Assembly: GCF_018325905.1 (NCBI RefSeq)
Contig: NZ_AP021901.1
Location: 1,860,001 to 1,924,000 of the forward strand
Reading direction: 5' to 3'
Origin: Pseudomonas sp. St316
GTDB lineage: Bacteria; Pseudomonadota; Gammaproteobacteria; Pseudomonadales; Pseudomonadaceae
DNA: 64,000 nucleotides
Shown: piece after piece, positions 23,404 through 33,016 of the stretch
How positions within the stretch are numbered: the first letter of the stretch is position 1
How the letters are laid out: each line of letters begins with the position of its first letter
Made by a program: the position numbers and the translations under genes
Notes under the pieces: generated by a model
Told to the model about the DNA's origin: nothing
Database searches by the model: none
Seen by the model: the letters and a program-made list of their open reading frames with translations, nothing else

Positions 23404-23862
23404 CTAGCCTGCTGTGGCTTCGTCCGGGGGCAGGCTGCAAGCCGTCAGCAAATGTTCACGCATACGCTCTAGGTACTGCTGCAATTGGTCATACTCCTGA
23501 GGGGAGAAGTCTGCCATGGCCTCCAGTCGCGTCTGCTCGCCAATGGAGCGCATGAACTGCAGCAGCGGGTGGGCACTCGGGGTTAGGAACAACAAGAAAA
23601 AACGACGGTCAGTGGGGTGGTTGCGACGCTCAATCAAACCGCGCGCCTGCATTTTGTCCAGCAGGCGTACCAGAGTGACAGGCTCGACTTCCAGCAGATC
23701 GGCCAGACCTTTTTGGTAAATGCCCTCATGCATGGACAGTTTGGATAGAACTTGCCATTGAGCGCGCGTTAGGCCGGCTGCACGAGTCAATCGCTCGAAA
23801 CGTTTTCGCATCAAACGGGCAACGTCATGGAGAACTAAGCTGAGGGTAGATTCAGTTGTCAT
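23404..23862 (-). CDS. MarR-family transcriptional regulator
   Basis: 152 residues from the ATG at 23862. The winged helix is clear: LTRAQWQVLSKLSMHEGIYQ, KGLADLLEVEPVTLVRLLDK, MQARGLIERRNHPTDRRFFL. MarR dimers usually repress genes for response to phenolic compounds or stress. It lies 63 nt downstream of folE on the same strand and may be co-transcribed with it. Targets cannot be read from the sequence. Confidence 0.93.
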   Translation of the reverse strand: MTTESTLSLVLHDVARLMRKRFERLTRAAGLTRAQWQVLSKLSMHEGIYQKGLADLLEVEPVTLVRLLDKMQARGLIERRNHPTDRRFFLLFLTPSAHPLLQFMRSIGEQTRLEAMADFSPQEYDQLQQYLERMREHLLTACSLPPDEATAG

Positions 23863-23925
23863 TAGGCACCTCAAGTCAATGTTTGAACTGAATGCCGCCA
23901 TGCCTGGGCGAATCAGGTGCATCGC

Positions 23926-24483
23926 CTAGCGGCTGCGGATCAACTGCAAGAACTCCTGGCGCGTGTTGTACGACTCGCGAAAAGTACCGAGCATTACCGA
24001 AGTGCTCATTACAGAGTTCTGCTTTTCAACGCCGCGCATCATCATGCACATGTGTTTCGCCTCGATTACCACCGCCACGCCGGCGGCACGGGTGATCTGG
24101 GCAATAGCTTCGGCAATTTGACGGGTGAGGTTTTCCTGAATTTGCAGGCGGCGGGCAAACATATCGACAATACGCGCCACCTTTGACAGACCAAGCACTT
24201 TGCCCGTCGGCATGTAAGCAACATGCGCCTTACCAATAAACGGCAGCATGTGATGTTCACACAGCGAGTAAAGTTCGATATTCCGGACGATGACCATCTC
24301 ATCGTTGTCCGACTCGAACAGTGCACCGTTGACGATCTCTTCGAGCGTTTGCCGATAGCCATGGCAGAGGTAATGCATGGCCTTGGCCGCGCGTTCTGGC
24401 GTATTCAGCAAGCCTTCTCGCTGCGGATCCTCGCCCACGCCTTGGAGTATTTCCCGGTAGTTTTTCGCCAGCTTTTCGTCCAT
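23926..24483 (-). CDS. folE: GTP cyclohydrolase I
   Basis: 185 residues, full length for the type I enzyme. Zinc ligands are visible in [20 protein letters not shown] (Cys, His) and in the later [15 protein letters not shown] segment (Cys). [16 protein letters not shown] is the usual active-site helix. It converts GTP to dihydroneopterin triphosphate for folate and pterin synthesis. Pseudomonads often carry more than one folE; this copy, beside a marR gene, may be an accessory version supplying a pterin cofactor, but no pterin-dependent hydroxylase is seen nearby. Confidence 0.95.
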   Translation of the reverse strand: MDEKLAKNYREILQGVGEDPQREGLLNTPERAAKAMHYLCHGYRQTLEEIVNGALFESDNDEMVIVRNIELYSLCEHHMLPFIGKAHVAYMPTGKVLGLSKVARIVDMFARRLQIQENLTRQIAEAIAQITRAAGVAVVIEAKHMCMMMRGVEKQNSVMSTSVMLGTFRESYNTRQEFLQLIRSR

Positions 24484-24540
24484 TAGTCGACCTTGTTGTC
24501 AGGTTGAAAAAGAAGAGAACGTCATACCCTGCCACGTGGC

Positions 24541-24578
24541 AAAAAAACGTACACCCCGACGCCGCAGCGCCGGGGTGT
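24541..24578 (-). terminator. Intrinsic terminator after the indolepyruvate oxidoreductase gene
   Basis: Minus strand: ACACCCCG (24578-24571) pairs with CGGGGTGT (24558-24551) round a 12-nt loop that can pair further; then ACG and seven T residues (24547-24541). It lies 5 nt after the stop. Confidence 0.9.
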
Positions 24579-24583
24579 CGAAC

Positions 24584-27500
24584 TTAAAGTTGGGTGACGG
24601 TGATTTTTCCTGTGGTTCGACTGGCATCGTGAAACGCTGCCCCCGTGCCGTTGCGCCACTGCTCAAGCAAAAGTGCCTGGCGCTCTCGGGCGTGGGCGAG
24701 GAAGCGTTCTTTAACCGGACCATAACCGCGGACGCTGTCTGGCAACTGCGCCAGATCCTGAGCCAGGCCCAGCTTGTCCGCAGTCAAATCACTCAACACT
24801 TCGTCGAGGATGCTTTCATAGTTGGCCAGCCAGTTACGTTCCACCTTGCGCTCGTGGGTGCGACCGAATGGATCGAGCCAGGTGTTGCGCAGGAACCTGA
24901 GCTTGGCCAGCAGCTTGAAGCCTTGCAGCATCCACGGGCCGAAGCTGCGCTTTTTCGGCTCACGACCGGTACCGTTATCATTGAGCAGCGGTGGCGCCAG
25001 GTGGAAGCGCAGGCGGTAGTCGCCCTCGAAGCCCGCCTGGATTTTTTCCAGGAATTGACCATCGGTAAACAGACGTGCCACTTCGTATTCATCCTTGATC
25101 GCCAGCACTTTGAAGTAGTAACGGGCGACGCTTGCCGACAGCTTGCCCGGCTGCCCGAGCAGTGCCGTTTCCGCTGCCATGACTTGCTCGACCCGTTGTC
25201 GGTAACGTTGGGCATACGCCTTGTTCTGGTACGCCGTGAGAAATGCCACGCGGCGTTCCAGCGTTTCCTCCAGGCTTTGCGACAGCCGGCGATCTGCGTT
25301 CTGCACGTTGCCGGCTTCCAGCTTGCGCAAGACCCGTGGCAAATCTTCGGCACTGCGCCGGCCCCATGCAAAGGCTGAAAGGTTGAAGGGGACCGCAGTG
25401 CCATTCAATTCGATGGCCTGTAGCAGCGCCGCTTCGCCCACGGGCAACCAGCCTTTCTGGTAGGCATAGCCGAGCATGAAGGTATTGGTGGCAATCGAAT
25501 CGCCCATCAATGCCGTGGCGATTTTGCTCGCGTCGACGAAGTCGGCCTGGGCCTGGCCAACCGCTTCGGCGATTTGTGCCGACATGCTTTGGGTCTGGAA
25601 TGTCGGGTCCGGGTGTTTCTGCAAATCGCCGCTTTCGGCCTGTTGGGCAAAGGTGCGCACAAAGGCGCTGGTAATACTTTCTTCACTGTTGATCAACGCA
25701 TGGGTAACGCCCTGGCGCAGCTTGGACAGGGTTTCGGTGTTGGCGCTGACCACCAGGTCGCAGCCCAGCAGCAGCGCTGCTTCACCTTCGGCAATCCGGG
25801 GCGCGAACAACTGATCCTGATGCGCGGCGATGCGGATATGCGACCACACCGCGCCGCCTTTTTGCGCCATGCCCGCCATGTCCAGGTTGAGTGTGCCTTT
25901 ACCTTCGATAAACGCTGCCATTCCCAGCAGTGCGCCGATGGTCACCACGCCGGTGCCTCCTACGCCGGTCACCAGAATGCTGTAGGGCTCATCCAGGGTA
26001 ACGGTCGCAGGGGTTGGCAGTTCCCAGACGTCATCCGCCGTAGCCGCCAGCGCCTTGGGTTTGCGCAAAGCGCCACCTTCGACCGTGACGAAACTCGGGC
26101 AGAAGCCGTTGAGGCAGGTGAAGTCTTTGTTGCACGAGGACTGGTCGATTTCCCGCTTGTGGCCGTACTCGGTTTCCACTGTCACCACCGACATGCAGTT
26201 GGATTTGCTGCTGCAATCACCGCAGCCTTCACACACCGCTTCGTTGATCACTACCCGGCGGGCCGGATCGGGGAACTTGCCGCGCTTGCGACGCCGACGT
26301 TTTTCCGCGGCGCAGGTCTGGTCATAAATGATTGCAGACACACCCTGGAATTGACGCAGCTGTTCCTGCACCTCGTCCATCTTGTCGCGACGCAGCACCG
26401 GCACGCCATCAGCCAGATCATGGATATGCTGGTATTTCTCGACATCGTCGCTGACCACCACCACGCGCTGTACGCCTTCGGCGGCGAGCTGTCGGCTGAT
26501 CTGCGCCACGCTGAGGCTGCCGTCCACCGGTTGCCCACCGGTCATGGCTACGGCATCGTTGTAGAGAATCTTGTAGGTGATCTGCACATTTGCCGCGACG
26601 GCAGCCCGGATCGCGAGAATGCCGGAGTGGAAATAGGTACCGTCACCCAGATTGGCGAAAACATGTTGGGTGGTGGTGAAGGGCGCCTGGCCGATCCACG
26701 CCACGCCTTCGCCACCCATCTGGCTGAAAGTCTGGGTCTGGGGGTAGATCCACGCGGCCATGTAATGGCAACCGATGCCGGCCAGTGCCCGGCTGCCCTG
26801 GGGCACTTTGGTCGAGGTGTTGTGCGGGCAACCGGAGCAGTAATGGGGGACGCGGTCCATCAGGTTGCTGAACTGGCCTTTGCTGGCCAGCTGCGCATCC
26901 AGCACGGCCAGGCGCACTTGCAGCGGGCCACTTTGATGTACCCGCAACATACGCTTGGCCAGCGCACGGGCGATCATCGCCGGGGTCAGGTCGTTGATGG
27001 CGGGCAGCAACCAATCGGTGTGCGGCAGGCTCCATTCACCTTTGTCGTCAAACTTGCCGACGATGCGCGGGCGGACATCTTCGCGCCAGTTGTAGAGTTC
27101 TTCCTTCAACTGGTATTCGATCATGTGGCGTTTTTCTTCGACCACCACGATTTCTTCCAGGCCCTCGGCGAACTGCCGCACGCCTTCAGCCTCCAGCGGC
27201 CAGACCATGCCGACCTTGTACACGCGCAAGCCGATCTGCTGCGCCAGGGCTTCATCGATACCGAGGATTTTCAGTGCCTGGCACACGTCGAGGTAGGATT
27301 TGCCGGACGTGATGATACCGATCCGCGCCTTCGGCGAGTCCATCACGATCCGGTCGAGGCGATTGGCGCGGGCGTAGGCGAGGGCGGCATACAGCTTGTG
27401 TTCCAGCAGGCGTTGTTCCTGCGCCAGGGGCGGGTCTGGCCAGCGAATATTCAAGCCGCCTTCGGGCAGCGGGATATCGGGAATGATCGGCTGCACGCGA

Positions 27501-28153
27501 TGAATGTCGATATCGACAATGGCCGCGCTCTCCACGGTATCGGCCACTGCCTTGAGCGCAACCCAGCACCCGGAATAACGTGACATGGCCCAGCCGTGCA
27601 TGCCGTAGTCGAGGTATTCCTGCACGCCCGATGGTGCCAGTACCGGCATCATGACTGCTTTGAAGATGTGCTCGGTCTGGTGAGGCAGCGAGGAGGAACG
27701 CGCGCCATGGTCATCACCGGCAATGGCCAGTACACCGCCGAACGGCGAGGTGCCGGCGGCGTTGGCGTGACGGAACACATCGCCGCAGCGGTCGACGCCC
27801 GGACCCTTGCCGTACCACATGCCAAACACGCCATCGTAGGTGGCGCCTTCGAAGAGGTTGACCTGCTGCGTACCCCAGATCGAGGTGGCGGCGAGGTCTT
27901 CGTTCATGCCTGGATGGAACACTGTGTGGTGCGCCTTGAGATAGTCGCGCGCCTTCCACAATGCCTGGTCGAAACCACCCAGCGGCGAGCCCCGATACCC
28001 GGAAATAAACCCGGCGGTGTTCAGGCCATTGGCCAGGTCGCGTTGGCGCTGCATCAGCGGCAGGCGCACCAGCGCCTGAATCCCGCTGAGCAAAACGTTT
28101 CCACTGTGCTGGACGTATTTGTCATCCAGGGACGGGGGCGCACTCATGTTCAT
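24584..28153 (-). CDS. Fused indolepyruvate:ferredoxin oxidoreductase
   Basis: 1189 residues, the usual length of the proteobacterial fused IorA-IorB enzyme. The N-terminal pyrimidine-binding domain starts near NVLLSGIQALVRLPLMQRQR. The TPP-binding domain contains GDGTYFHSGILAIRAAVAAN and YNDAVAMTGGQPVDG. A cysteine cluster CEGCGDCSSKSNC binds Fe-S. The C-terminal gamma domain holds GVGGTGVVTIGALLGMAAFI. It oxidatively decarboxylates aryl-pyruvates (or related 2-oxoacids) to acyl-CoA with ferredoxin as acceptor, in the cytoplasm. It is divergent from the DUF1302 gene; whether it serves the catabolic cluster is unclear. Confidence 0.93.
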   Translation of the reverse strand: MNMSAPPSLDDKYVQHSGNVLLSGIQALVRLPLMQRQRDLANGLNTAGFISGYRGSPLGGFDQALWKARDYLKAHHTVFHPGMNEDLAATSIWGTQQVNLFEGATYDGVFGMWYGKGPGVDRCGDVFRHANAAGTSPFGGVLAIAGDDHGARSSSLPHQTEHIFKAVMMPVLAPSGVQEYLDYGMHGWAMSRYSGCWVALKAVADTVESAAIVDIDIHRVQPIIPDIPLPEGGLNIRWPDPPLAQEQRLLEHKLYAALAYARANRLDRIVMDSPKARIGIITSGKSYLDVCQALKILGIDEALAQQIGLRVYKVGMVWPLEAEGVRQFAEGLEEIVVVEEKRHMIEYQLKEELYNWREDVRPRIVGKFDDKGEWSLPHTDWLLPAINDLTPAMIARALAKRMLRVHQSGPLQVRLAVLDAQLASKGQFSNLMDRVPHYCSGCPHNTSTKVPQGSRALAGIGCHYMAAWIYPQTQTFSQMGGEGVAWIGQAPFTTTQHVFANLGDGTYFHSGILAIRAAVAANVQITYKILYNDAVAMTGGQPVDGSLSVAQISRQLAAEGVQRVVVVSDDVEKYQHIHDLADGVPVLRRDKMDEVQEQLRQFQGVSAIIYDQTCAAEKRRRRKRGKFPDPARRVVINEAVCEGCGDCSSKSNCMSVVTVETEYGHKREIDQSSCNKDFTCLNGFCPSFVTVEGGALRKPKALAATADDVWELPTPATVTLDEPYSILVTGVGGTGVVTIGALLGMAAFIEGKGTLNLDMAGMAQKGGAVWSHIRIAAHQDQLFAPRIAEGEAALLLGCDLVVSANTETLSKLRQGVTHALINSEESITSAFVRTFAQQAESGDLQKHPDPTFQTQSMSAQIAEAVGQAQADFVDASKIATALMGDSIATNTFMLGYAYQKGWLPVGEAALLQAIELNGTAVPFNLSAFAWGRRSAEDLPRVLRKLEAGNVQNADRRLSQSLEETLERRVAFLTAYQNKAYAQRYRQRVEQVMAAETALLGQPGKLSASVARYYFKVLAIKDEYEVARLFTDGQFLEKIQAGFEGDYRLRFHLAPPLLNDNGTGREPKKRSFGPWMLQGFKLLAKLRFLRNTWLDPFGRTHERKVERNWLANYESILDEVLSDLTADKLGLAQDLAQLPDSVRGYGPVKERFLAHARERQALLLEQWRNGTGAAFHDASRTTGKITVTQL

Positions 28154-28260
28154 CCTCCAGGCTTTATTGTCATGGCGGCGCCAGGAGAGCGGCGTTGCCT
28201 AGTTATTGGCCGGAGTCTAGGGAGTGCTTCTGTCATCGTAAAATCACAAAAACGACGGGT

Positions 28261-28283
28261 CGGTATTGGTTATTCAAATACCG
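28261..28283. promoter_or_regulatory. 23-bp palindrome in the divergent promoter region
   Basis: CGGTATT-N9-AATACCG, lying 108 bp upstream of the oxidoreductase start and 238 bp upstream of the DUF1302 gene. It is a candidate operator for a dimeric regulator controlling one or both. Confidence 0.4.
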
Positions 28284-28520
28284 CTCAGTCGTCCAGCGGT
28301 CCTTGCTGACACAGCTTGCGTGTTGCACGCCCTCCGTGGGCCTGAGCATTTGATCAATACCAAAATGCATTTGAGCAATGCTCCCAACCGTTGTGCCCGA
28401 ACCTCCCCCTCCCGTCTACTTCAGGCCATACCGAATGCCGTCGGGCCGGCGCTTATCGCGCGGCCCAAACGGCCCAAGGCCTCGGCTGCCAATAACAACA
28501 AGAATGTAGGGGGAGTGTTG

Positions 28521-30191
28521 ATGATCGATGCAAAGTTAAAGCCGTTAAGCCTGGCCGTCTGGTTCAGCGTGACCGGGTGTGCCTTCATCGTCAGCCCTGG
28601 TCAGGCTGCCGAGTTTGATACCGGCAATCCCGACCTGACCGCGCGCTGGGACAACACCGTACGTTACAACCTCGGGATACGGGCCGAGGGACGCGACTCC
28701 GCGTTGGCCAACAATGCCAGCTACGACGAGTCCGATTCCAAGTTCGATCGAGGCGATGTGGTGACCAATCGCATCGATTGGATGAGTGAAATGGAGGTGG
28801 CTTACAAGCAGTACAACGGCTTTCGCATCAGCGGCGCCGCCTGGTACGACCAGGCATATGCGGACACCGATGTCGAAACCAGCCCTGGCAATGTCTACTA
28901 CCCCGGCGCGTTTCCCGGTACCAGCACGTCGAGCTACACCAACGGCCATTACTCGGGCTTTACCAAGCGCTACCACCGCGGCCCCAGCGGTGAGTTGCTG
29001 GACGCCTTCGCCTTTACCCGCTTCGAACTCGGTGACATTCCGGTCAGCGTACGTGCCGGTCGACACACCGTGTACTGGGGCAATGGCCTGCTGATTGCCG
29101 GGCATGCGGTCTCCTATTCGCAAGCACCGCTGGATGGGCGCAAGGCCGTGAGCAACCCCGGTACCGAGACTCGCGAAATTTTCCTGCCATTGACGCAGCT
29201 TTCCACCCAGGCACAGGTCACCGACAAGTTATCGGTGGCGGCGCAGTATTTCTTCGAATGGGACACCACTCGGGCACCGGAAGGCGGCACTTATCTGGCG
29301 TCTGCCGACGTCGCCCTGGAGGGGCCGGACCGCTTGCCGCTGTTCAGTGGTGTATCACGGCCGTTGATCGATCCGGTCAAGCCCAAGGACCGGGGCAACT
29401 GGGGGGTGATGGGCACTTACAGCTTCGACTTCCTGCACTCGGAGGTCAGCCTGTTCTATCGCCAGTTCGACGATTACAACCCGTGGGGCCTGCAGGTGGC
29501 GCCCACCTTCGCCCGGTATGTGTACGCCGAGAACGTCAAGCTCTATGGCCTGGGTTATTCCGCTGGCCCGGTACTGGGTGGTGGCTCCCTGGGAGTAGAC
29601 CTGTCGTATCGCCAGAACACCTCGCTGGTCTCCAGCAATATCAGCACCGTCGACAACCAAGGTGCCCGGGGTGATACGTGGCACATGGTGGTCAACGGCT
29701 TGTGGTTGCTGCCGCGCACCGATTATTTCGACACCGGCAGCCTGATTGCCGAAATGGCTTTCAGCCATGTGGCACGGGTGACCCAGCATGAAGAACTGTT
29801 CAAGGGCGAAGGCTATGGCGGCTGCCCGGCGGGCCAGGACAAGCACTACGGCTGCGCCACCAAGAACTATGTCGGCCTCGCCGTCAGCTTTGCGCCGCAA
29901 TGGCTTGGGGTGTTCCCCGGCTGGAATATTTCCACGCCCATGAGTGTGGATTACGGCGTCAACGGCAATGCCGCAACGGGCGGTGGCAACGAAGGGAAAT
30001 ACACCTGGAAGGCTGGCATCAAGGGCACTTACGACGAGCGCGTTGACGTGACCCTGTCGTACATCGGCTACGGCAGTGAGCGCCACTACGCGGACGTCGC
30101 CGGTGTCGGCAAAACGGTGGTTGGCGGTTCCGGCGATGTTGGTCTGACCGACCGTAACTGGGTGTCCTTGACCCTCAGCACCGCGTTCTGA
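28521..30191 (+). CDS. DUF1302-family outer-membrane protein (copy A)
   Basis: 556 residues from the ATG at 28521 (GGGGGAG upstream). A signal peptide ends near PGQAAEFD. The mature protein opens with DTGNPDLTARWDNTVRYNLG and is rich in alternating aromatic strands, ending in a C-terminal Phe (VSLTLSTAF), as expected for an outer-membrane beta-barrel. DUF1302 proteins regularly accompany DUF1329, YCF48-type and MMPL proteins in clusters for uptake or processing of hydrophobic substrates. Copy B at 42053 has the same N-terminal motif. The 367-bp upstream gap holds a 23-bp palindrome. Confidence 0.88.
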   Translation: MIDAKLKPLSLAVWFSVTGCAFIVSPGQAAEFDTGNPDLTARWDNTVRYNLGIRAEGRDSALANNASYDESDSKFDRGDVVTNRIDWMSEMEVAYKQYNGFRISGAAWYDQAYADTDVETSPGNVYYPGAFPGTSTSSYTNGHYSGFTKRYHRGPSGELLDAFAFTRFELGDIPVSVRAGRHTVYWGNGLLIAGHAVSYSQAPLDGRKAVSNPGTETREIFLPLTQLSTQAQVTDKLSVAAQYFFEWDTTRAPEGGTYLASADVALEGPDRLPLFSGVSRPLIDPVKPKDRGNWGVMGTYSFDFLHSEVSLFYRQFDDYNPWGLQVAPTFARYVYAENVKLYGLGYSAGPVLGGGSLGVDLSYRQNTSLVSSNISTVDNQGARGDTWHMVVNGLWLLPRTDYFDTGSLIAEMAFSHVARVTQHEELFKGEGYGGCPAGQDKHYGCATKNYVGLAVSFAPQWLGVFPGWNISTPMSVDYGVNGNAATGGGNEGKYTWKAGIKGTYDERVDVTLSYIGYGSERHYADVAGVGKTVVGGSGDVGLTDRNWVSLTLSTAF

Positions 30192-30258
30192 ACAGCCTCT
30201 GAATGCAATGCAGTGATCGCCGGGTTCGGTGATCACCCCCCTCTGATCGGAGAATGTC

Positions 30259-31611
30259 ATGATGGTTGATTTTCATGCGATAGGCCTGGTGGTCATCGCG
30301 TTGGCGGGTTCGGCGTTGGCCGATGACAGCTTCACCCCGGCCGACCTGGGCGGCAAGCTCACGCCGTTTGGCGCGATAGTCGCGGGCAACGCCGCGGGCA
30401 CGATCCCGGCGTACGACGGTGGTTTGAAAGTGCCTGCAGGCCTGGTGCCCGGCGATGGGAACTGGCCCAACCCGTTCGCCAATGAAAAACCACGCTTGCG
30501 CATCACGGCGGCCAACGCCGATCAGTACGCCGACCAATTGGCGGCCGGGCAATTGCAACTGCTCAAGCAGAACCCCGACACCTATTATCTCGAGGTGTAC
30601 CCCACGCACCGGACGGCGGCCTTTCCGGCTGACTTTCTGGCCGCCACCCAGCGCAACGCCAGCCGCAAGGAATGCAAAACCGAAAACGACGGTCTGTCGA
30701 TCAGCGAAGGCTGCCGTGGCGGCCTGCCATTCCCGTTGCCGCGTGACGGTCGGGAGTTGATGTGGAATTACATCCTCAACTACCAGGGCGTGAATGGCTG
30801 GGACTGGAACCACAGTGCCTACGTGGTCAACGAAGGCCATGCGACGCTGACCAACACCAACCAGTCCACCGGCGAAAAACCTTTCTACCAATTGGAGGTG
30901 CCAGGGCGCGATCCGAAAATCGCCCAGCGTATCTGGTCGCGCATTGTCGCGCCGGCTCGCACCGCCGGGCAGGCATCCGGGTATTGGGATTACCTCGACC
31001 CGGTCGCCGACGCCCGATACGCCTGGAGCTACAGCACCGGCCAGCGCCGTGTGCGCAAGGCCCCGGAGTTCAATTACGACACCCCCAACTCGGCGTTCGG
31101 CGGGGTGGCGTTCTACGACGAAATCTTCCTGTTCTCCGGGAAGATGGACCGCTTCGACTGGAAGCTGGTGGGCAAGAAGGAAATGTTCATTCCCTACAGC
31201 AACTACACGCTGAAATGGGGTTGCGACATGGACAAGAAGCTCATGCCCAAACACATCAACCCCGCTTGTGAGCGTTGGGAGCTGCACCGCGTCTGGGTGG
31301 TGGAAGCGACCCGCAAGGACGGGGTGCGCCACGCGCAAAAGAAACGTCGCTACTACATCGACGAGGACACCTACGGCGCTGCGGTCTACGACGCCTGGGA
31401 CGACAGCGGTGCGCTGTTCCGCACCGGCTCTCAGTACAACATCGAGGCCTACGGCATTCCCAACAATCCGCAACAGGATTCCTACTCGCTGTACGACTTC
31501 ACCCGTGACCAATACGGCATGTTCGGCAATGGCCCGACGCGCTACCGAAAGGCACCGGTGGCTGAGCGTGAAGCCAACCCGCAGACCATCGCCGGGGGGC
31601 AGACCCGCTGA
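30259..31611 (+). CDS. DUF1329-family envelope protein (copy A)
   Basis: 450 residues with a cleavable signal peptide (cleavage near SALADDSF). LGGKLTPFGAIVAGNAAGTI followed by PAYDGGL is the family hallmark. RWELHRVWVVEATRKDGVRH and RRYYIDEDTYGAAVYDAWDD near the C-terminus belong to the conserved core, which resembles a LolA/LolB-like lipid-binding fold. It follows the DUF1302 gene by 67 nt and is probably its periplasmic or outer-membrane partner. Two start codons (30259, 30262) follow GGAG. A strong terminator (31626-31656) lies immediately downstream. Confidence 0.9.
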   Translation: MMVDFHAIGLVVIALAGSALADDSFTPADLGGKLTPFGAIVAGNAAGTIPAYDGGLKVPAGLVPGDGNWPNPFANEKPRLRITAANADQYADQLAAGQLQLLKQNPDTYYLEVYPTHRTAAFPADFLAATQRNASRKECKTENDGLSISEGCRGGLPFPLPRDGRELMWNYILNYQGVNGWDWNHSAYVVNEGHATLTNTNQSTGEKPFYQLEVPGRDPKIAQRIWSRIVAPARTAGQASGYWDYLDPVADARYAWSYSTGQRRVRKAPEFNYDTPNSAFGGVAFYDEIFLFSGKMDRFDWKLVGKKEMFIPYSNYTLKWGCDMDKKLMPKHINPACERWELHRVWVVEATRKDGVRHAQKKRRYYIDEDTYGAAVYDAWDDSGALFRTGSQYNIEAYGIPNNPQQDSYSLYDFTRDQYGMFGNGPTRYRKAPVAEREANPQTIAGGQTR

Positions 31612-31625
31612 CGTCATGCTCCTTT

Positions 31626-31656
31626 TCGGCGTTCGCCACGGGCGCCGATTTTTTTT
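31626..31656 (+). terminator. Intrinsic terminator after DUF1329 copy A
   Basis: TCGGCG (31626-31631) pairs with CGCCGA (31643-31648), followed by eight T residues (31649-31656). It separates the outer-membrane pair from the downstream enzyme operon, or attenuates it. Confidence 0.85.
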
Positions 31657-31676
31657 ATCCGTCCCGAGATTCCTTT

Positions 31677-32495
31677 ATGAGCGAGATCCTGAAACGTCTA
31701 GCCGGCAAAATCTGTGTGATCACCGGCGCAGGCAGCGGCATTGGCCGTGCCTCGGCACTGCGTTTTGCCAGGGAAGGCGCCACGGTGGTGGTCACCGATC
31801 TTTACGCTGAATCGGCGCAGGCCGTGGCAGCGGAAATCGGTGCCAACGCCCTGGCCTTGCAGGTGGACGTCGGTGATGAAGACGCCTTGCGGCAGATGAT
31901 TGAGCAGACCGTCCAGACCTTCGGTTGGATCGACGTGCTGTTCAACAACGCCGTGTACCGAAACCCGGCCACCACGCGCGATATCGACTTCATCAACTTC
32001 AACACCGAGCTGTTCCACAACTGCATGCGTGTCAACGTGCTGGGCGGTGTGCTGGCGTGCAAATACGCCTTGCCGCACATGCTCGCCCAGGGCAGTGGCT
32101 CGATTTTGTTCACCTCGTCCACCAGCTCGATTGCCGGTGAGATATCCCAGTTCAGCTACGGCGCCTCCAAGGCCGCGCTCAACTGGTACGTGCAAAGCAT
32201 TGCCGCCACCTTCGGTAAGCGCGGCATTCGTTGCAATGGCATTTTACCGGGGGTGATTCGCACGCCTGCCATGGAAAGCTGGGCCAACGAGGCCATGAAG
32301 GCCGCCTTTCTCGATCTGCAAAACGTACCGCAACTGGGCGAGCCGGAAGATATCGCCGCCATGGCTGCTTTCCTCGCCAGCGACGACGCGGCCTATGTCA
32401 ACGGCACGCTGATGCGCGTGGACGGCGGCATGAGCTGCGGCACGCCGATGGTGCCGGTGGTGCGTAATTTCCTGCTGCCCAAAGCCTCGGTCTGA
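31677..32495 (+). CDS. Short-chain dehydrogenase/reductase (SDR 1)
   Basis: 272-residue classical SDR. The cofactor motif is VITGAGSGIGRASALRFARE; an Asp after beta-2 (VVVTDL) favours NAD(H). NNA is present (LFNNAVYRN), and the catalytic Ser and Tyr-x3-Lys lie in SSTSSIAG and YGASKAALNW. The C-terminal DGGMSCGTPMV is typical of secondary-alcohol dehydrogenases. It leads a tightly spaced rightward operon with a SnoaL-like protein, a kinase-like gene, a second SDR and an MFS carrier. The substrate is probably a hydroxylated intermediate of the cluster. Confidence 0.92.
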   Translation: MSEILKRLAGKICVITGAGSGIGRASALRFAREGATVVVTDLYAESAQAVAAEIGANALALQVDVGDEDALRQMIEQTVQTFGWIDVLFNNAVYRNPATTRDIDFINFNTELFHNCMRVNVLGGVLACKYALPHMLAQGSGSILFTSSTSSIAGEISQFSYGASKAALNWYVQSIAATFGKRGIRCNGILPGVIRTPAMESWANEAMKAAFLDLQNVPQLGEPEDIAAMAAFLASDDAAYVNGTLMRVDGGMSCGTPMVPVVRNFLLPKASV

Positions 32496-32528
32496 TGCCG
32501 ATCCATTCACTGCACTGGAGCCCGTTTC

Positions 32529-32978
32529 ATGGCACTCGAACAGGAACGCTTCATCCTCGACATGCTGGCCGCCTGGGGCGATGGCAGCGACGGCAGCCGC
32601 CCCGATATCGACCGCATCATGGCCACCTTCGCCGACAACGCCGTCTGGCAACTGTGGGTGCCGGGTGGCCCGGTGATCCGCGGGCATGCTGCGTTGCGTC
32701 GCGAGATCGAGCGGCAGATGAGTTATGTCACGCATAACCGCTGCACCACGCGCCACATTGTCTCTTCCGAGCGCGTGGTGATGACCGAGCGCGACGATTA
32801 CTGCGTCAGCAATGGCATCCCCATGCCGCACTCGATGGTGGCGGTGTATGAGCTGGATGAAAACGGGCTCATCTGTGCCTGGCGCGAGTACCTGGACACC
32901 GCCGACCTTGCCAGGAAAAAAGGCGTGCCGCTGGAACAGGTGGGCGGGCCTGGCGCTGGAGTGACCGACACCCATTGA
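32529..32978 (+). CDS. SnoaL/NTF2-like protein (copy 1)
   Basis: 149 residues with a cone-like alpha+beta fold pattern: a helix ERFILDMLAAWGDGSDGSRP, then ATFADNAVWQLWVPGGPVIR and VAVYELDENGLICAWREYLD. This is the limonene-1,2-epoxide hydrolase/SnoaL group, which includes hydrolases, isomerases and cyclases as well as non-enzymatic members. The two Asp and Arg of epoxide hydrolases cannot be placed with certainty. It follows SDR 1 by 33 nt. Confidence 0.8.
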   Translation: MALEQERFILDMLAAWGDGSDGSRPDIDRIMATFADNAVWQLWVPGGPVIRGHAALRREIERQMSYVTHNRCTTRHIVSSERVVMTERDDYCVSNGIPMPHSMVAVYELDENGLICAWREYLDTADLARKKGVPLEQVGGPGAGVTDTH

Positions 32979-33016
32979 AAACGGCGCTGGTCATCAGCGC
33001 CTGATGAGGACCTTGT

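Noticed and set aside
24536..28309. Long plus-strand open frames opposite the indolepyruvate oxidoreductase gene
   Set aside because: Antisense shadows caused by high GC at third codon positions; no domains or start signals.
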